DNA of 64,000 bases from Ancylobacter aquaticus (GCF_004339465.1 NZ_SMFY01000001.1:1364001-1428000), one strand, 5' to 3'; shown: positions 7,029 to 15,640, numbered from the stretch's first letter. A program made the numbers and translations. The notes: a model not told the origin generated them from the letters alone.

Positions 7029-9905
7029 TCACACCTCGAAGACGATCCGTTCCTCCGCCTTGCCGAGACGCTCGCCATGGCCCAGCGCATCCGCAAGTGC
7101 CCAGGTGGCGTCGGACAGGAAGTCCTCGTCATAATCCTGCTTCCACCGACGGGCGGACTCCCGGTCGATCCCGCGATGGGCATGGAATTTCGGGTCGCCG
7201 ATCATGCGCGATCCCGGCCGCAGCCCGTCCGTCATCCGGCGGGAAGGATCGCCCAGCGGTTCGAGCATGGCCGGGTCGAACGCGATGCCAAGGCACGCGC
7301 AGAGGCGCCGGCAGGTCGCTTCGGGCTGATCGACAAGGTCTTCGTAGCGGACATGAATCCGGCGCGCCGCCGGGATACTGTCAAGAAACCCGGTCACGTT
7401 GTGGTGGACATGCTCCCAGATCAGTTCCGCGAGCTGCCGTGACGACAGAGGGCACGTCGCGCCGGCCTGTGGCCCCGCCAGGCGCGGCCACCACAGCTGG
7501 CCGAGCCTTGCTTGGTCGAAGGAACGGATCATGCCGTAGGGGTGGCGGCTGAGGTGGACATAGAAGGCGCCGTCGAACGTCGTCTCGCACGCCGCCAACA
7601 CGCCAGGGTGCACGCCATAGAACGGCGTCTTGTCCACCAGCATCCGCTCGCCTATCGCCGACTGAAGGCGGTGGTAGATTTCGGGCATGGACGTGCCGAC
7701 CTTCTCCATCTCCGCCACGAGCGCCGCAGCTGTATCGGCATCGCAGCCTTCCGCGCCCATGAGCGCGCGCGGCAGGCCCTCCAGTTGCGAGGCATGCGCC
7801 GGGCCATACCAGGCACGCCGCGACGCAAGATCGGAATGGCTGAGAAGGTAGAGTTCCGGCGGGGCGAACAGCCCGGGATGCCCCGCCAGCATGGCGCGCA
7901 GAAGGGTCGAACCCGAGCGCGGCGGGCTGAGGATGAACACCGCCGGCGGATTGGGGGCTGAGCCGCGCGGCACGCTCGGCAGCGGGTCGGCGATCGCGCC
8001 CCGAAAATAGGCGCGCACCTCTTCGGTCACCGGCGCTTCGCTCGCGCTGCATCCGTGGAACTGCGCGCCGATGATGCGGGCGACCATCTCGGGATAGTGC
8101 GCGGTCAGGAACGCGGCCTGGAGAACAGGGGTCGGCGCCTCATAAACCGACGAGACGTAGAGAATATAGTCGGGGTAGCGATCCTGAATGATCGCCGCCG
8201 TCTGCGCGGCCTGGAGAGAGGTGCCCCCGGACTGGAAGAAGTCCTCATCCCCACCCATCACCTCCTTGCGGAGCACGGACGCCCAGATTTCGGCGATCCA
8301 TCGCGCCAGGGGCCGCTGCGGCCAGCTTTGTGCCGGCTTCACCGGCTCGGCTGCCGCGTCCGGCTCAGAAGCGAGGGAGAAACGCGCGGCAAGCCGGCTG
8401 CGCTGGAGCTTGCCACCCGACGTGCGAGGGAGCGCGTCGATGATGTGCAGGCGGGCGGGCACGCGCCCATGGCCGAGAATCGGGCGAAGGGCTGCCAATG
8501 CCGCGTCACTGCCGGCGAAGTCGCCGCCGTCCCCGGCCAGCACAATCGCCGCCTCGATCTCCTCCCCGAGCGTCGGGTGAGGCACGGCAAAGGCGGCGGC
8601 GTCGGCGACTCCGTCCAGCGACAGAAGCGCAGCTTCGATCTCCGCGGGGCTCACCATCTCGCCACCGCGATTGATCAGGTCCTTCAGGCGCCCCTGCAGC
8701 CATAAATGGCCATCCGCATCCATTCGACCGAGATCGCCCGTGTGGAACCCTTCCGTGGAAAAGGCGACGGCGTCGCCCGCGGACGCCGCCAGATATCCCG
8801 GCGAAACCTGCCGGCCGCGCACCACGACCTCGCCCTCCTCCCCCGGCCCGGCAGGCTCGCCGGACGGACGCAGAAGGACGATACCCACTCCGGCGCGGAG
8901 ACCGACCGAGCCGGGCCGCTGCTGCGAAGGGGCGAGAGGATTGCTGGCGATGACACCGGCGGTTTCGGTCATGCCGTAAATCTCGACGACCGGCAGCCCC
9001 AGCCTAGCTTCGGCTTCCTGCTTCAGCGCCGGGGGCAGGGGCGCGGAAACCGACCGCAAAAGACGAAGCGTCGAGGCCATCTCCAGCGTCGGGGTTTCCA
9101 GCACGGAGCGGATCATGCTCGGCACCAGTTGCACCCAGCTCGGCGACAGCGCGCAGCCAGCCGCCAGGGCCGCGCGCGAGAACGTTCCTCCGCAAATGAC
9201 GCTGCCGCCCGAGAGGAGGGGGGCGCCGACGAGATCCCACAATCCGCCGATATGAAACTGCGGCAGCAGGTTCAGTGCGCGATCGCGCTCCGTCAGGGCA
9301 AGGGACTCAATGAGCGCCGCTGCGGCCGCGAAGAGGTTTTCCTCCGTCAGCGGAACCAGCTTGGGCTGCGCCGTGGTGCCCGACGTCTGGAGGATCATGC
9401 GCGTCCCGTCGGGCGCGGCGAGCGTGTCGTCTTCCGCGACAGGCAGGGCCGCGCCCGAAGCCGGCGCCAGTCGCGGCCAGCCGGCAATGTCCTGCGCCGA
9501 CCATTCCACCGCCAGCGTCGGCACGCCCAGCTCGTGGGCGATCCGTTCCGCGCCGCCCGGCAGCCCAGCGCGGTAGACGAGAATATGAGGGCGAAGCCGT
9601 TCCAGGGCCGAGGCCGTCTCGGACACCGTGAGTTCGGGATTGAGTGGCACAGCAATGCCCGTCCGCATGGCCGCAAGGCAGACCGTCGCCGCCTCCGCGC
9701 CCGGCGGCATCGACAGGGCGATGCGCGCATTCGCGGCCACGCCGGCCTCTTTCAGCCGGTCGGCGATCGCGGCGATGCAGCCGGGCAGGCCTCCCCAGAG
9801 CAGCGGCGGACGGTTCGACAGGGCGAGAATCGCCGGCGCCGACGGATGCCTCCGGCTCCAGAGGTCAAGCGTGCTCCAGTCAAACGGGCCTGCCGAATAG
9901 CTCAC
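7029..9905 (-). CDS. Tri-domain adenylation - carrier protein - sulfotransferase enzyme
   Basis: A 958-residue assembly-line protein. Residues 1-510 are an acyl-CoA-ligase/NRPS adenylation domain: TSGTTAQPK at 174-182, YGMTETAG at 310-317, GRLKDLINRGGE at 405-416 and the catalytic Lys499 in SGGKLQR. A carrier domain follows, with GGTSL at 560-564 (Ser563 for phosphopantetheine). From about residue 650 there is a PAPS-dependent sulfotransferase: the 5'-phosphosulfate loop SPPRSGSTLLR at 660-670, the 3'-phosphate motif HLSRHPYGMIRSF near 784-796, and the late RRMTDG and IGDP patterns seen in polyketide-associated sulfotransferases such as that of CurM. The GTG start at 9905 overlaps the oxygenase stop as GTGA. 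The domain order implies activation of an acyl or amino acid, tethering, and sulfation of a hydroxyl on the tethered intermediate. The substrate is unknown. Confidence 0.88.
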   Translation of the reverse strand: MSYSAGPFDWSTLDLWSRRHPSAPAILALSNRPPLLWGGLPGCIAAIADRLKEAGVAANARIALSMPPGAEAATVCLAAMRTGIAVPLNPELTVSETASALERLRPHILVYRAGLPGGAERIAHELGVPTLAVEWSAQDIAGWPRLAPASGAALPVAEDDTLAAPDGTRMILQTSGTTAQPKLVPLTEENLFAAAAALIESLALTERDRALNLLPQFHIGGLWDLVGAPLLSGGSVICGGTFSRAALAAGCALSPSWVQLVPSMIRSVLETPTLEMASTLRLLRSVSAPLPPALKQEAEARLGLPVVEIYGMTETAGVIASNPLAPSQQRPGSVGLRAGVGIVLLRPSGEPAGPGEEGEVVVRGRQVSPGYLAASAGDAVAFSTEGFHTGDLGRMDADGHLWLQGRLKDLINRGGEMVSPAEIEAALLSLDGVADAAAFAVPHPTLGEEIEAAIVLAGDGGDFAGSDAALAALRPILGHGRVPARLHIIDALPRTSGGKLQRSRLAARFSLASEPDAAAEPVKPAQSWPQRPLARWIAEIWASVLRKEVMGGDEDFFQSGGTSLQAAQTAAIIQDRYPDYILYVSSVYEAPTPVLQAAFLTAHYPEMVARIIGAQFHGCSASEAPVTEEVRAYFRGAIADPLPSVPRGSAPNPPAVFILSPPRSGSTLLRAMLAGHPGLFAPPELYLLSHSDLASRRAWYGPAHASQLEGLPRALMGAEGCDADTAAALVAEMEKVGTSMPEIYHRLQSAIGERMLVDKTPFYGVHPGVLAACETTFDGAFYVHLSRHPYGMIRSFDQARLGQLWWPRLAGPQAGATCPLSSRQLAELIWEHVHHNVTGFLDSIPAARRIHVRYEDLVDQPEATCRRLCACLGIAFDPAMLEPLGDPSRRMTDGLRPGSRMIGDPKFHAHRGIDRESARRWKQDYDEDFLSDATWALADALGHGERLGKAEERIVFEV

Positions 9906-10714
9906 GCCGGAAAAGCCTGCTGCTCTTGCGTACGGATACGCGCCTGCAAACCTTCGATCGCCGGATCGATCTTTGCGTCGGCGCGGATACGGAGACTGAA
10001 ATTGAACGAGCGCCGGGGAAGGTTGGATTCCGGGCTGAGGGCCGACACACCGTGCCAGGCCCGGTCGTTCTTGGCGAAGAAGAACAGCCGGTTCGGACGG
10101 AACGCGCTGCTGCCGATCAGGTCGACCTGATCGCGCGGCAGGAAGAAATTACTGAAATTGACCCGCTGTGCCGGCTTCGGGGGGCTGTAGATTTCGGTCG
10201 CGCCGCCCCACCCCTCAACCCACTGCTCCTGCGCGAAATAGTGGACGAAGATGAGAAGCTTGTCGGTCGAATCCGAATGCGGAGGCAACAGCGCGCCACC
10301 TTCGATGCTGGAGAACTCGCATTGAAGTTCCACCTGATCGGGCGTCAGGGCCTGACGGAGCCGGAAAAGCTCCCGGTAAGGCCCCTCGGGCAGACTGTCG
10401 AGCGGCATCAATTGCCGTGTCCATTCGAGGCAATGCGCCAGGAATTCGCGTGATGCCAGCGCGCTCAGATAGTCCCGCCAGACCGGATCAAGACCAGCCA
10501 GCGTGTCGGGAACCGGGGGCATCCGGAACGACACCCGCTTCTTGCCCTTCTTCAGAGTGTCCAGTCCCGGATGAAGATCCGGCATGACGAAGGACCGCTC
10601 CAGCGCGTCATAGATGTCCTGCGGCAAATAGCTGTCGATCCACCCGTAAGGAAAAGGTTCGGCATGCAATGTCGCGGGACATTCGCCGGGTTTGGGGACG
10701 TTCGCATGTGCCAT
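9902..10714 (-). CDS. 2-oxoglutarate/Fe(II)-dependent oxygenase (prolyl-4-hydroxylase-like)
   Basis: A 270-residue soluble enzyme with a double-stranded beta-helix pattern. The iron facial triad is His146 and Asp148 in PPHSDSTDK and His221 in RAWHGVS, and an Arg in RRSFNFSLRIR would bind 2-oxoglutarate. These enzymes hydroxylate or desaturate amino-acid-like substrates. It is the first gene of the biosynthetic operon and its stop overlaps the GTG of the adenylation-sulfotransferase gene (GTGA). The appealing inference is that it installs the hydroxyl later sulfated by the neighbour's sulfotransferase. I choose the ATG at 10714 because the protein becomes family-like just after it. The frame stays open to 10846, and no strong ribosome site decides between starts. 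Confidence 0.82.
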   Translation of the reverse strand: MAHANVPKPGECPATLHAEPFPYGWIDSYLPQDIYDALERSFVMPDLHPGLDTLKKGKKRVSFRMPPVPDTLAGLDPVWRDYLSALASREFLAHCLEWTRQLMPLDSLPEGPYRELFRLRQALTPDQVELQCEFSSIEGGALLPPHSDSTDKLLIFVHYFAQEQWVEGWGGATEIYSPPKPAQRVNFSNFFLPRDQVDLIGSSAFRPNRLFFFAKNDRAWHGVSALSPESNLPRRSFNFSLRIRADAKIDPAIEGLQARIRTQEQQAFPA

Positions 10715-11380
10715 CTGTGTCAACGACGTTTCTGGAGCAGGTTTTGCGAGGTCGGCCACAACACAGGTAGCCGGATACAATGTCAGGCGTAGGCGGCGAT
10801 ACGGGTCGCGGAAGCGTTGAGGCGAGCCGGATGCCGGCACGCACAACCGACGTCGGACCCTTTGCGAAGACTGCGAGAGCGATGAAACCCGATGATCGAA
10901 AACCCATCGGACGTCACGCCACCATCATACCGAAAGACTGAAATTAAAACAAATATAGGCAGTGGATTCAAAATGACGGGCACGCATGGATATCCACAGT
11001 TGCATGGGGCTGGTCGCGTCTGCCGGGACTGCCGAGCGCGGAGCATGGCGCGCAATGAGCGGACTTCGTGACGGCGGCGTTGCCGGATCGACCTCTATGG
11101 CCGGCCCTTAAACTCGGCACCAATACGGATCAACCCGGCCTAAGCGGGGTTAATCCGGCCAAATAAACTCTGTGAACGGCAACGAACACACCGGGGCGGG
11201 CGTCAGGTGCAACACTCGGTCTGCCTTTCCTTCGGCGCCGGCGATTTCACCGACGCTCTCGGCGTCGACTGCACGACGGAGGACACCGGAGGGCTGGTTC
11301 CCTCTCGTTCTCTCCTGTGAAGCGCGCGCCGCGAGGGGCTTGAAGCGCCCGGCCGGCGCCCTTATGGTGCCGCCACCTGA
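10715..11380. other. Non-coding region upstream of the biosynthetic operon
   Basis: About 660 bases between the oxygenase start and tRNA-Gly. No convincing gene is present on either strand. The part from about 10915 to 10975 is conspicuously AT-rich in this GC-rich sequence and holds a candidate minus-strand promoter. A single near-consensus DnaA-like 9-mer (ATATCCACA) occurs near 10988, alone and therefore probably fortuitous. Confidence 0.5.
10943..10971 (-). promoter_or_regulatory. Candidate promoter of the biosynthetic operon
   Basis: On the minus strand TTGAAT (10971-10966) is followed after 17 bases by TTTAAT (10948-10943), inside an unusually AT-rich island. The spacing fits a sigma-70-type promoter reading toward the oxygenase gene, leaving a leader of about 220 bases to the chosen start. 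This is pattern matching only. Confidence 0.35.
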
Positions 11381-11454
11381 GCGGGCGTAGTTCAATGGTA
11401 GAACGGCAGCTTCCCAAGCTGCATACGAGGGTTCGATTCCCTTCGCCCGCTCCA
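11381..11454 (+). tRNA. tRNA-Gly (anticodon CCC)
   Basis: A 74-base cloverleaf with encoded CCA. The acceptor arms are GCGGGCG and CGCCCGC, the D arm is GTTC/GAAC, and the anticodon stem GCAGC/GCTGC encloses the loop TTCCCAA, giving anticodon CCC. The T arm is GAGGG-TTCGATT-CCCTT. An apparent protein frame on the opposite strand containing the phrase AKGIEPSYAAW is only the antisense reading of this tRNA. Confidence 0.96.
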
Positions 11455-11816
11455 GCGCCGACGGTTCGTTGATCTCGGCACGTGCGGGCGCTGCCCCGGC
11501 GTTTATCGCTCTATCGGGCGGGTTCCTCATATTCACAAGCGATCGTGACCCAGATTAGGGTCGCAGTGTATTTTTTAGCGATTCCAATAACTTTGCGCAT
11601 ACCGCGCCAAAAAACGCAGTGACGTCACGCGGTGGCACGAGGAACCCATTGTGCCCGTTGGCATTGCCTCCCTGATGACGACGTGGAACCGCGCCCCAAG
11701 GGGGTGCCGCGCCGGAGACATGCCGGGATCTGGCTGGCGAAGAAGGGACAGGTCGGTCTCGCACGCCGGATTTCGGACCACCCCAAAACTTTGATCACCC
11801 AACACGCGGATCACCC
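11455..11816. other. Intergenic region between tRNA-Gly and paoA
   Basis: About 360 bases without an intact gene. The minus strand contains a fragment resembling the C-terminal end of a family 4 glycosyltransferase (listed separately). The bases just before paoA carry a 9-base direct repeat. Confidence 0.5.
11570..11700 (-). pseudogene. Possible remnant of a GT4-type glycosyltransferase C-terminus
   Basis: One minus-strand frame reads NGFLVPPRDVTAFFGAV then AKLLESL, which matches the usual C-terminal segment of GT4 glycosyltransferases (NGFLVPPGD, then a helix ending near KLLE). An adjacent overlapping frame reads VVIREAMPTG, like the preceding EAMACG motif. The residues normally between the two are missing and the frames differ, so this looks like a deleted, frameshifted relic. 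No intact start or upstream domain is present. A chance match cannot be excluded over so short a stretch. Confidence 0.35.
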
Positions 11817-11817
11817 A
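11793..11817. repeat. 9-base direct repeat overlapping the paoA start
   Basis: GATCACCCA occurs at 11793-11801 and again at 11809-11817, 16 bases apart, the second copy running into the ATG. The placement would suit an operator for the aldehyde oxidoreductase operon. No regulator gene is adjacent. Confidence 0.35.
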
Positions 11818-12479
11818 TGCAGCGATTTCCCGAAACCGGACTGTCACGCCGCGACCTGCTTGCGGCGGGGGCTGTCAGTGTCGCCGCCGGCACCACCGGG
11901 CGCAGCGCTCGGGCCGAAGGCGCGCCGCTCGCCGCATCGGCGAATGACGCCGTCGCAGTGGAGCCGACCCGGATGAAGGTTGGCTTTACGGTCAACGGTA
12001 CCGTCAAGGAACTGGACGTCGATACCCGCACCACCCTGCTCGACGCACTGCGTGAGCAACTCCACCTCACGGGCACCAAGAAGGGCTGCGATCACGGGCA
12101 GTGCGGTGCCTGCACGGTGATGGTGGAGGGTGTCCGCATCAATTCCTGCCTTACGCTCGCCGTCATGCATGAGGGCGATGCCATCACCACGATCGAGGGG
12201 CTGGGGCGGCCCGGCGAGTTGCACCCGATGCAAGCCGCCTTTGTGAAGCATGACGGCTATCAGTGCGGCTATTGCACGCCAGGGCAGATCTGCTCGTCGG
12301 TGGCTGTTCTGGCCGAAATCGAGGCCGGCATTCCCAGCCATGTCACCGAAGATCTCACGGCCCGGCCGCAACTCTCGGCCGAGGAACTGCGGGAGCGCAT
12401 GAGCGGCAATATCTGCCGTTGCGGCGCCTATTCCAACATCATTGACGCCATTACCGACGTTTCGAGGAGCCCGGCATGA
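11817..12479 (+). CDS. paoA: Aldehyde oxidoreductase, [2Fe-2S] subunit PaoA (Tat-exported)
   Basis: Small iron-sulfur subunit of a xanthine-oxidase-family molybdenum enzyme that oxidises aldehydes in the periplasm, 220 residues. The N-terminus has a twin-arginine signal ([17 protein letters not shown]) ending in an Ala-rich stretch. The plant-type ferredoxin cluster ligands are in [11 protein letters not shown] and NSCLTL. The second, xanthine-oxidase-type cluster ligands are in CGYCTPGQ and GNICRCGAY. The last bases overlap paoB as ATGA, so the three subunits are coupled. The start has only a weak GGA ahead of it but gives a complete Tat signal. By analogy with E. coli PaoABC the assembled complex would be exported through this subunit's signal. 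Confidence 0.93.
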   Translation: MQRFPETGLSRRDLLAAGAVSVAAGTTGRSARAEGAPLAASANDAVAVEPTRMKVGFTVNGTVKELDVDTRTTLLDALREQLHLTGTKKGCDHGQCGACTVMVEGVRINSCLTLAVMHEGDAITTIEGLGRPGELHPMQAAFVKHDGYQCGYCTPGQICSSVAVLAEIEAGIPSHVTEDLTARPQLSAEELRERMSGNICRCGAYSNIIDAITDVSRSPA

Positions 12480-13426
12480 GGCCCTTTACTTATGAGCGCG
12501 CAACCTCGCCCGCCGGCGCGGCCTCGGCGGCCGCCCGCACCCAGGGCGCCCGGTTCATCGCCGGGGGGACGAACCTGCTGGATCTGATGAAGCTGCAGAT
12601 CGAGACGCCGCCCCATCTGATCGACGTCAACGGCCTCGGGCTTGACACGATCGAGGCCACGGAAGAGGGCGGTCTGCGGATCGGGGCGCTGGTCAGCAAT
12701 ACCGATCTGGCGGCAGATGCACGGGTCCGGCAGGACTATGGCCTGCTCGCCCGGGCCCTGCTCGCCGGCGCCTCCGGCCAACTGCGTAACAAGGCAACCA
12801 CCGCCGGAAACCTGCTCCAGCGCACCCGCTGCCCTTACTTTTATGACACCGCCCAGCCCTGCAACAAACGACAGCCCGGCAGCGGCTGCGCAGCCATTGG
12901 CGGTTTCACGCGTCAGCTGGGGGTCATCGGAACCAGCGAGGCGTGCCTCGCGACCCATCCCAGCGACATGGCGGTGGCCTTGCGGGCGCTGGATGCGACG
13001 GTGGAGACGGTGCGGCCGGACGGCACCGCTCGCGCCTTGCCCATCGCCGATTTCCATCGGCTTCCGGGCGATACCCCGCATATTGAAACCGCGCTGGAGC
13101 CGGGCGAGTTGATCACGGCGGTGGTGTTGCCCAAGCCACTCGGCGGGCGCCACATTTATCGCAAGGTGCGCGACCGCGCGTCCTATGCCTTCGCGCTGGT
13201 CTCTGTCGGCGCCATCATCCAGTCGGATGGTTCGGGCCGCGTCGCGCTGGGGGGCGTCGCTCACAAGCCATGGCGCGTCGAGGCGGCGGAAGGGGAGATG
13301 CCGCGCGGTGCCGGCGCTGTCGCCGGGGCTTTGCTGGCGGGCGCGCGGCCCACACGCGAGAACGCCTTCAAGATCACGCTGGTCGAGCGCACGCTTGCCG
13401 CGGTCCTCAACGAGGCAAGGGGCTGA
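12476..13426 (+). CDS. paoB: Aldehyde oxidoreductase, FAD-binding subunit PaoB
   Basis: FAD subunit of the PaoABC complex, 316 residues, passing electrons from the iron-sulfur centres to FAD. The FAD-binding pattern [15 protein letters not shown] lies near residues 24-40. [19 protein letters not shown] near 105-125 and the Cys-rich segment [11 protein letters not shown] are typical of PaoB, which carries an additional [4Fe-4S] cluster. The C-terminal CO-dehydrogenase flavoprotein-like domain is recognisable from [15 protein letters not shown]. It has no signal peptide, as expected for co-export with PaoA, and it starts within the paoA stop codon. Confidence 0.92.
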   Translation: MRPFTYERATSPAGAASAAARTQGARFIAGGTNLLDLMKLQIETPPHLIDVNGLGLDTIEATEEGGLRIGALVSNTDLAADARVRQDYGLLARALLAGASGQLRNKATTAGNLLQRTRCPYFYDTAQPCNKRQPGSGCAAIGGFTRQLGVIGTSEACLATHPSDMAVALRALDATVETVRPDGTARALPIADFHRLPGDTPHIETALEPGELITAVVLPKPLGGRHIYRKVRDRASYAFALVSVGAIIQSDGSGRVALGGVAHKPWRVEAAEGEMPRGAGAVAGALLAGARPTRENAFKITLVERTLAAVLNEARG

Positions 13427-13429
13427 GCC

Positions 13430-15640
13430 ATGAAATTCGATTCCCCCGCCACCACCAATCCCATCGACCGCCTGAAGGTGATCGGCCAGCCGCTCGACCG
13501 CATCGACGGCCCGCTGAAGACCACCGGCACGGCGCCCTATGCCTATGAGCGGCACGATATCGTCGCCGACCCCGCCTATGGCCATGTGATCGGCGCCACC
13601 ATCGCGAAGGGGCGTATCACCGGCATGGACCTGTCGGCGGCTGAACGTGCGCCTGGCGTGCTGGCCATCGTCACGGCCCAGAATGCCGGCACGCTCACGA
13701 AGGGCAATTACAACACGGCGCATCTGCTCGGCGGGCCCGACATCCAGCACTACCATCAGGCGGTCGCTCTCGTGGTGGCGGAAAGCTTCGAGCAGGCACG
13801 CGCTGCGGCGCATCTCGTCCGTATCGACTATAAGGCCGAGCCCGGCAGCTTCGACCTTCACGCCGCAAAGGGCGCCGCCACCGCGCCCGAGCCGAACGAC
13901 CTGACCGGCCCGATCGACACCCATGTCGGCGATTTTCCCCGCGCCTTGGCGCAGGCGCCGGTGCGGCTGGACGAGACGTACACCACGCCGGACCATTCCC
14001 ATGCGATGATGGAGCCGCACGCGACTCTTGCGCGGTGGGAAGACGACGAGCTGACCGTTTGGACCTCAAACCAGATGGTCGCCTGGTCGACCGGCGAACT
14101 TGCCACCACGCTGGGCATTCCACCGGAAAAGGTGCGCCTCATTTCCCCCTATATCGGCGGCGGCTTCGGCGCGAAGCTGTTCCTGCGTGCCGATGTTGTA
14201 CTAGCTGCGCTCGGCGCCCGGGCGGCCGGACGTCCCGTAAAGGTGGCATTGCAGCGTCCGCTGATCGCCAACAACACCACCCACCGCCCGGCGACGATCC
14301 AGCGCATCCGGCTCGGCGCCGAGCGCGACGGCACCATCACCGCAATCGGCCATGAGAGCTGGTCCGGCGATCTCGACGGCGGCGGGCCGGAGACGGCGGT
14401 CGGCCAGACGCGCCTTCTTTATGGCGGCGCCAACCGCATGACCTCGATGCGGCTTGCCGTGCTCGATCTGCCCGAAGGCAACGCCATGAGGGCGCCGGGC
14501 GAGGCGCCGGGCCTGATGGCGTTGGAAATCGCCATGGACGAGATGGCCGAGAAACTCGGCATGGACCCGGTCGAGTTCCGCATCCGCAACGACACCCAGG
14601 TCGATCCGGAACATCCTGAGCGGCCCTTCTCGGCGCGGCCTTTCGCGCAATGCCTGCGCCTCGGGGCCGAGCGCTTTGGATGGGATCGTCGCAACGCCCG
14701 CCCGGGCCAGACGCGCGACGGTCGCTGGCTCGTCGGCCTTGGCATGGCGGCCGGCTTCCGCAACAATTTGCTGATGAAGTCCGGCGCGCGGGTGCGGCTG
14801 GATAGCCGGGGGATCGTAACGGTGGAGACCGACATGACCGACATCGGCACCGGCAGCTATACCATCCTCGCCCAGACCGCCGCCGAAATGATGGGTGTGT
14901 CCATGGAGCAGGTGCGCGTGGTGCTTGGCGATTCCAGCTTCCCCGTTTCCGCCGGGTCGGGTGGCCAGTGGGGCGCCGCCAGTTCCACCGCTGGTGTCTA
15001 CGCCGCCTGCGTGAAGCTGCGCGAGGAGGTGGCGCGCAAGCTGAGCTTCAATTCGGCGGATGCCGAGTTCGTGGACGGCGAGGTGCGGGTGGGTAATCGC
15101 ACCGCTCGGCTGCAGGAAGCGGCGGCCGATGGCGATCTCGTCGCCGAGGACAGCATGGAATATGGCGACATCACCGAAAAGATGCAGCAATCCACCTTTG
15201 CCGGCCATTTTGTCGAGGTGGCGGTGGACAGCGCGACCGGGGAGACCCGCATTCGCCGCATGCTCGCCATTTGCGCGGCCGGGCGCATCCTCAACCCGAA
15301 ATCGGCCCGCAGCCAGGTCATCGGCGCCATGACCATGGGGGCCGGCGCGGCGCTGATGGAGGAACTGGTCGTGGACACGCGGCGCGGCTTCTTCGTCAAT
15401 CACGACCTCGCCGGATATGAAGTGCCGGTGCATGCCGACATCCCGCATCAGGACGTCATCTTCCTCGACGAGACCGACCCGATGTCGACGCCGATGAAGG
15501 CGAAGGGAGTGGGCGAACTCGGCATATGCGGTGTCGGCGCGGCGGTGGCCAACGCGGTCTACAATGCCACCGGCGTGCGTGTGCGCGACTACCCCGTCAC
15601 GCTCGACAAGCATCTCGACCGCCTGCCCGACGTCGCCTGA
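13430..15640 (+). CDS. paoC: Aldehyde oxidoreductase, molybdenum-cofactor subunit PaoC
   Basis: Catalytic subunit of 736 residues binding molybdopterin cytosine dinucleotide. The order is the small N-terminal aldehyde-oxidase domain (KTTGTAPYAYE) and then the Moco-binding domains, with PYIGGGFGAK, the AMRAPGEAPG loop, SGGQWGAAS, and the C-terminal GVGELGICGVG with the conserved active-site Glu. It begins three bases after paoB, completing the operon. A paoD-type cofactor-insertion gene, which follows paoC in E. coli, is absent; the next gene is a dehydrogenase. Maturation would need a chaperone encoded elsewhere. Confidence 0.93.
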   Translation: MKFDSPATTNPIDRLKVIGQPLDRIDGPLKTTGTAPYAYERHDIVADPAYGHVIGATIAKGRITGMDLSAAERAPGVLAIVTAQNAGTLTKGNYNTAHLLGGPDIQHYHQAVALVVAESFEQARAAAHLVRIDYKAEPGSFDLHAAKGAATAPEPNDLTGPIDTHVGDFPRALAQAPVRLDETYTTPDHSHAMMEPHATLARWEDDELTVWTSNQMVAWSTGELATTLGIPPEKVRLISPYIGGGFGAKLFLRADVVLAALGARAAGRPVKVALQRPLIANNTTHRPATIQRIRLGAERDGTITAIGHESWSGDLDGGGPETAVGQTRLLYGGANRMTSMRLAVLDLPEGNAMRAPGEAPGLMALEIAMDEMAEKLGMDPVEFRIRNDTQVDPEHPERPFSARPFAQCLRLGAERFGWDRRNARPGQTRDGRWLVGLGMAAGFRNNLLMKSGARVRLDSRGIVTVETDMTDIGTGSYTILAQTAAEMMGVSMEQVRVVLGDSSFPVSAGSGGQWGAASSTAGVYAACVKLREEVARKLSFNSADAEFVDGEVRVGNRTARLQEAAADGDLVAEDSMEYGDITEKMQQSTFAGHFVEVAVDSATGETRIRRMLAICAAGRILNPKSARSQVIGAMTMGAGAALMEELVVDTRRGFFVNHDLAGYEVPVHADIPHQDVIFLDETDPMSTPMKAKGVGELGICGVGAAVANAVYNATGVRVRDYPVTLDKHLDRLPDVA

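Noticed and set aside
10985..11000. A DnaA-box-like 9-mer (ATATCCACA)
   Set aside because: It is a single one-mismatch copy far from dnaA with no cluster of boxes, so it does not support a replication origin.
11381..11454. tRNA-Gly as the attachment site of a genomic island carrying the NRPS cluster
   Set aside because: The cluster lies on the 5' side of the tRNA, no duplicate of the tRNA 3' end was seen, and no integrase gene is present in the window.
11150..11536. A 128-codon minus-strand frame containing AKGIEPSYAAWEAAV
   Set aside because: This phrase is the well-known false translation of the strand opposite a tRNA-Gly gene.
12428..14020. Long minus-strand frames opposite paoB and paoC (also 14201-15613)
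   Set aside because: They are antisense to well-conserved molybdoenzyme subunits and have no ribosome site or motif.
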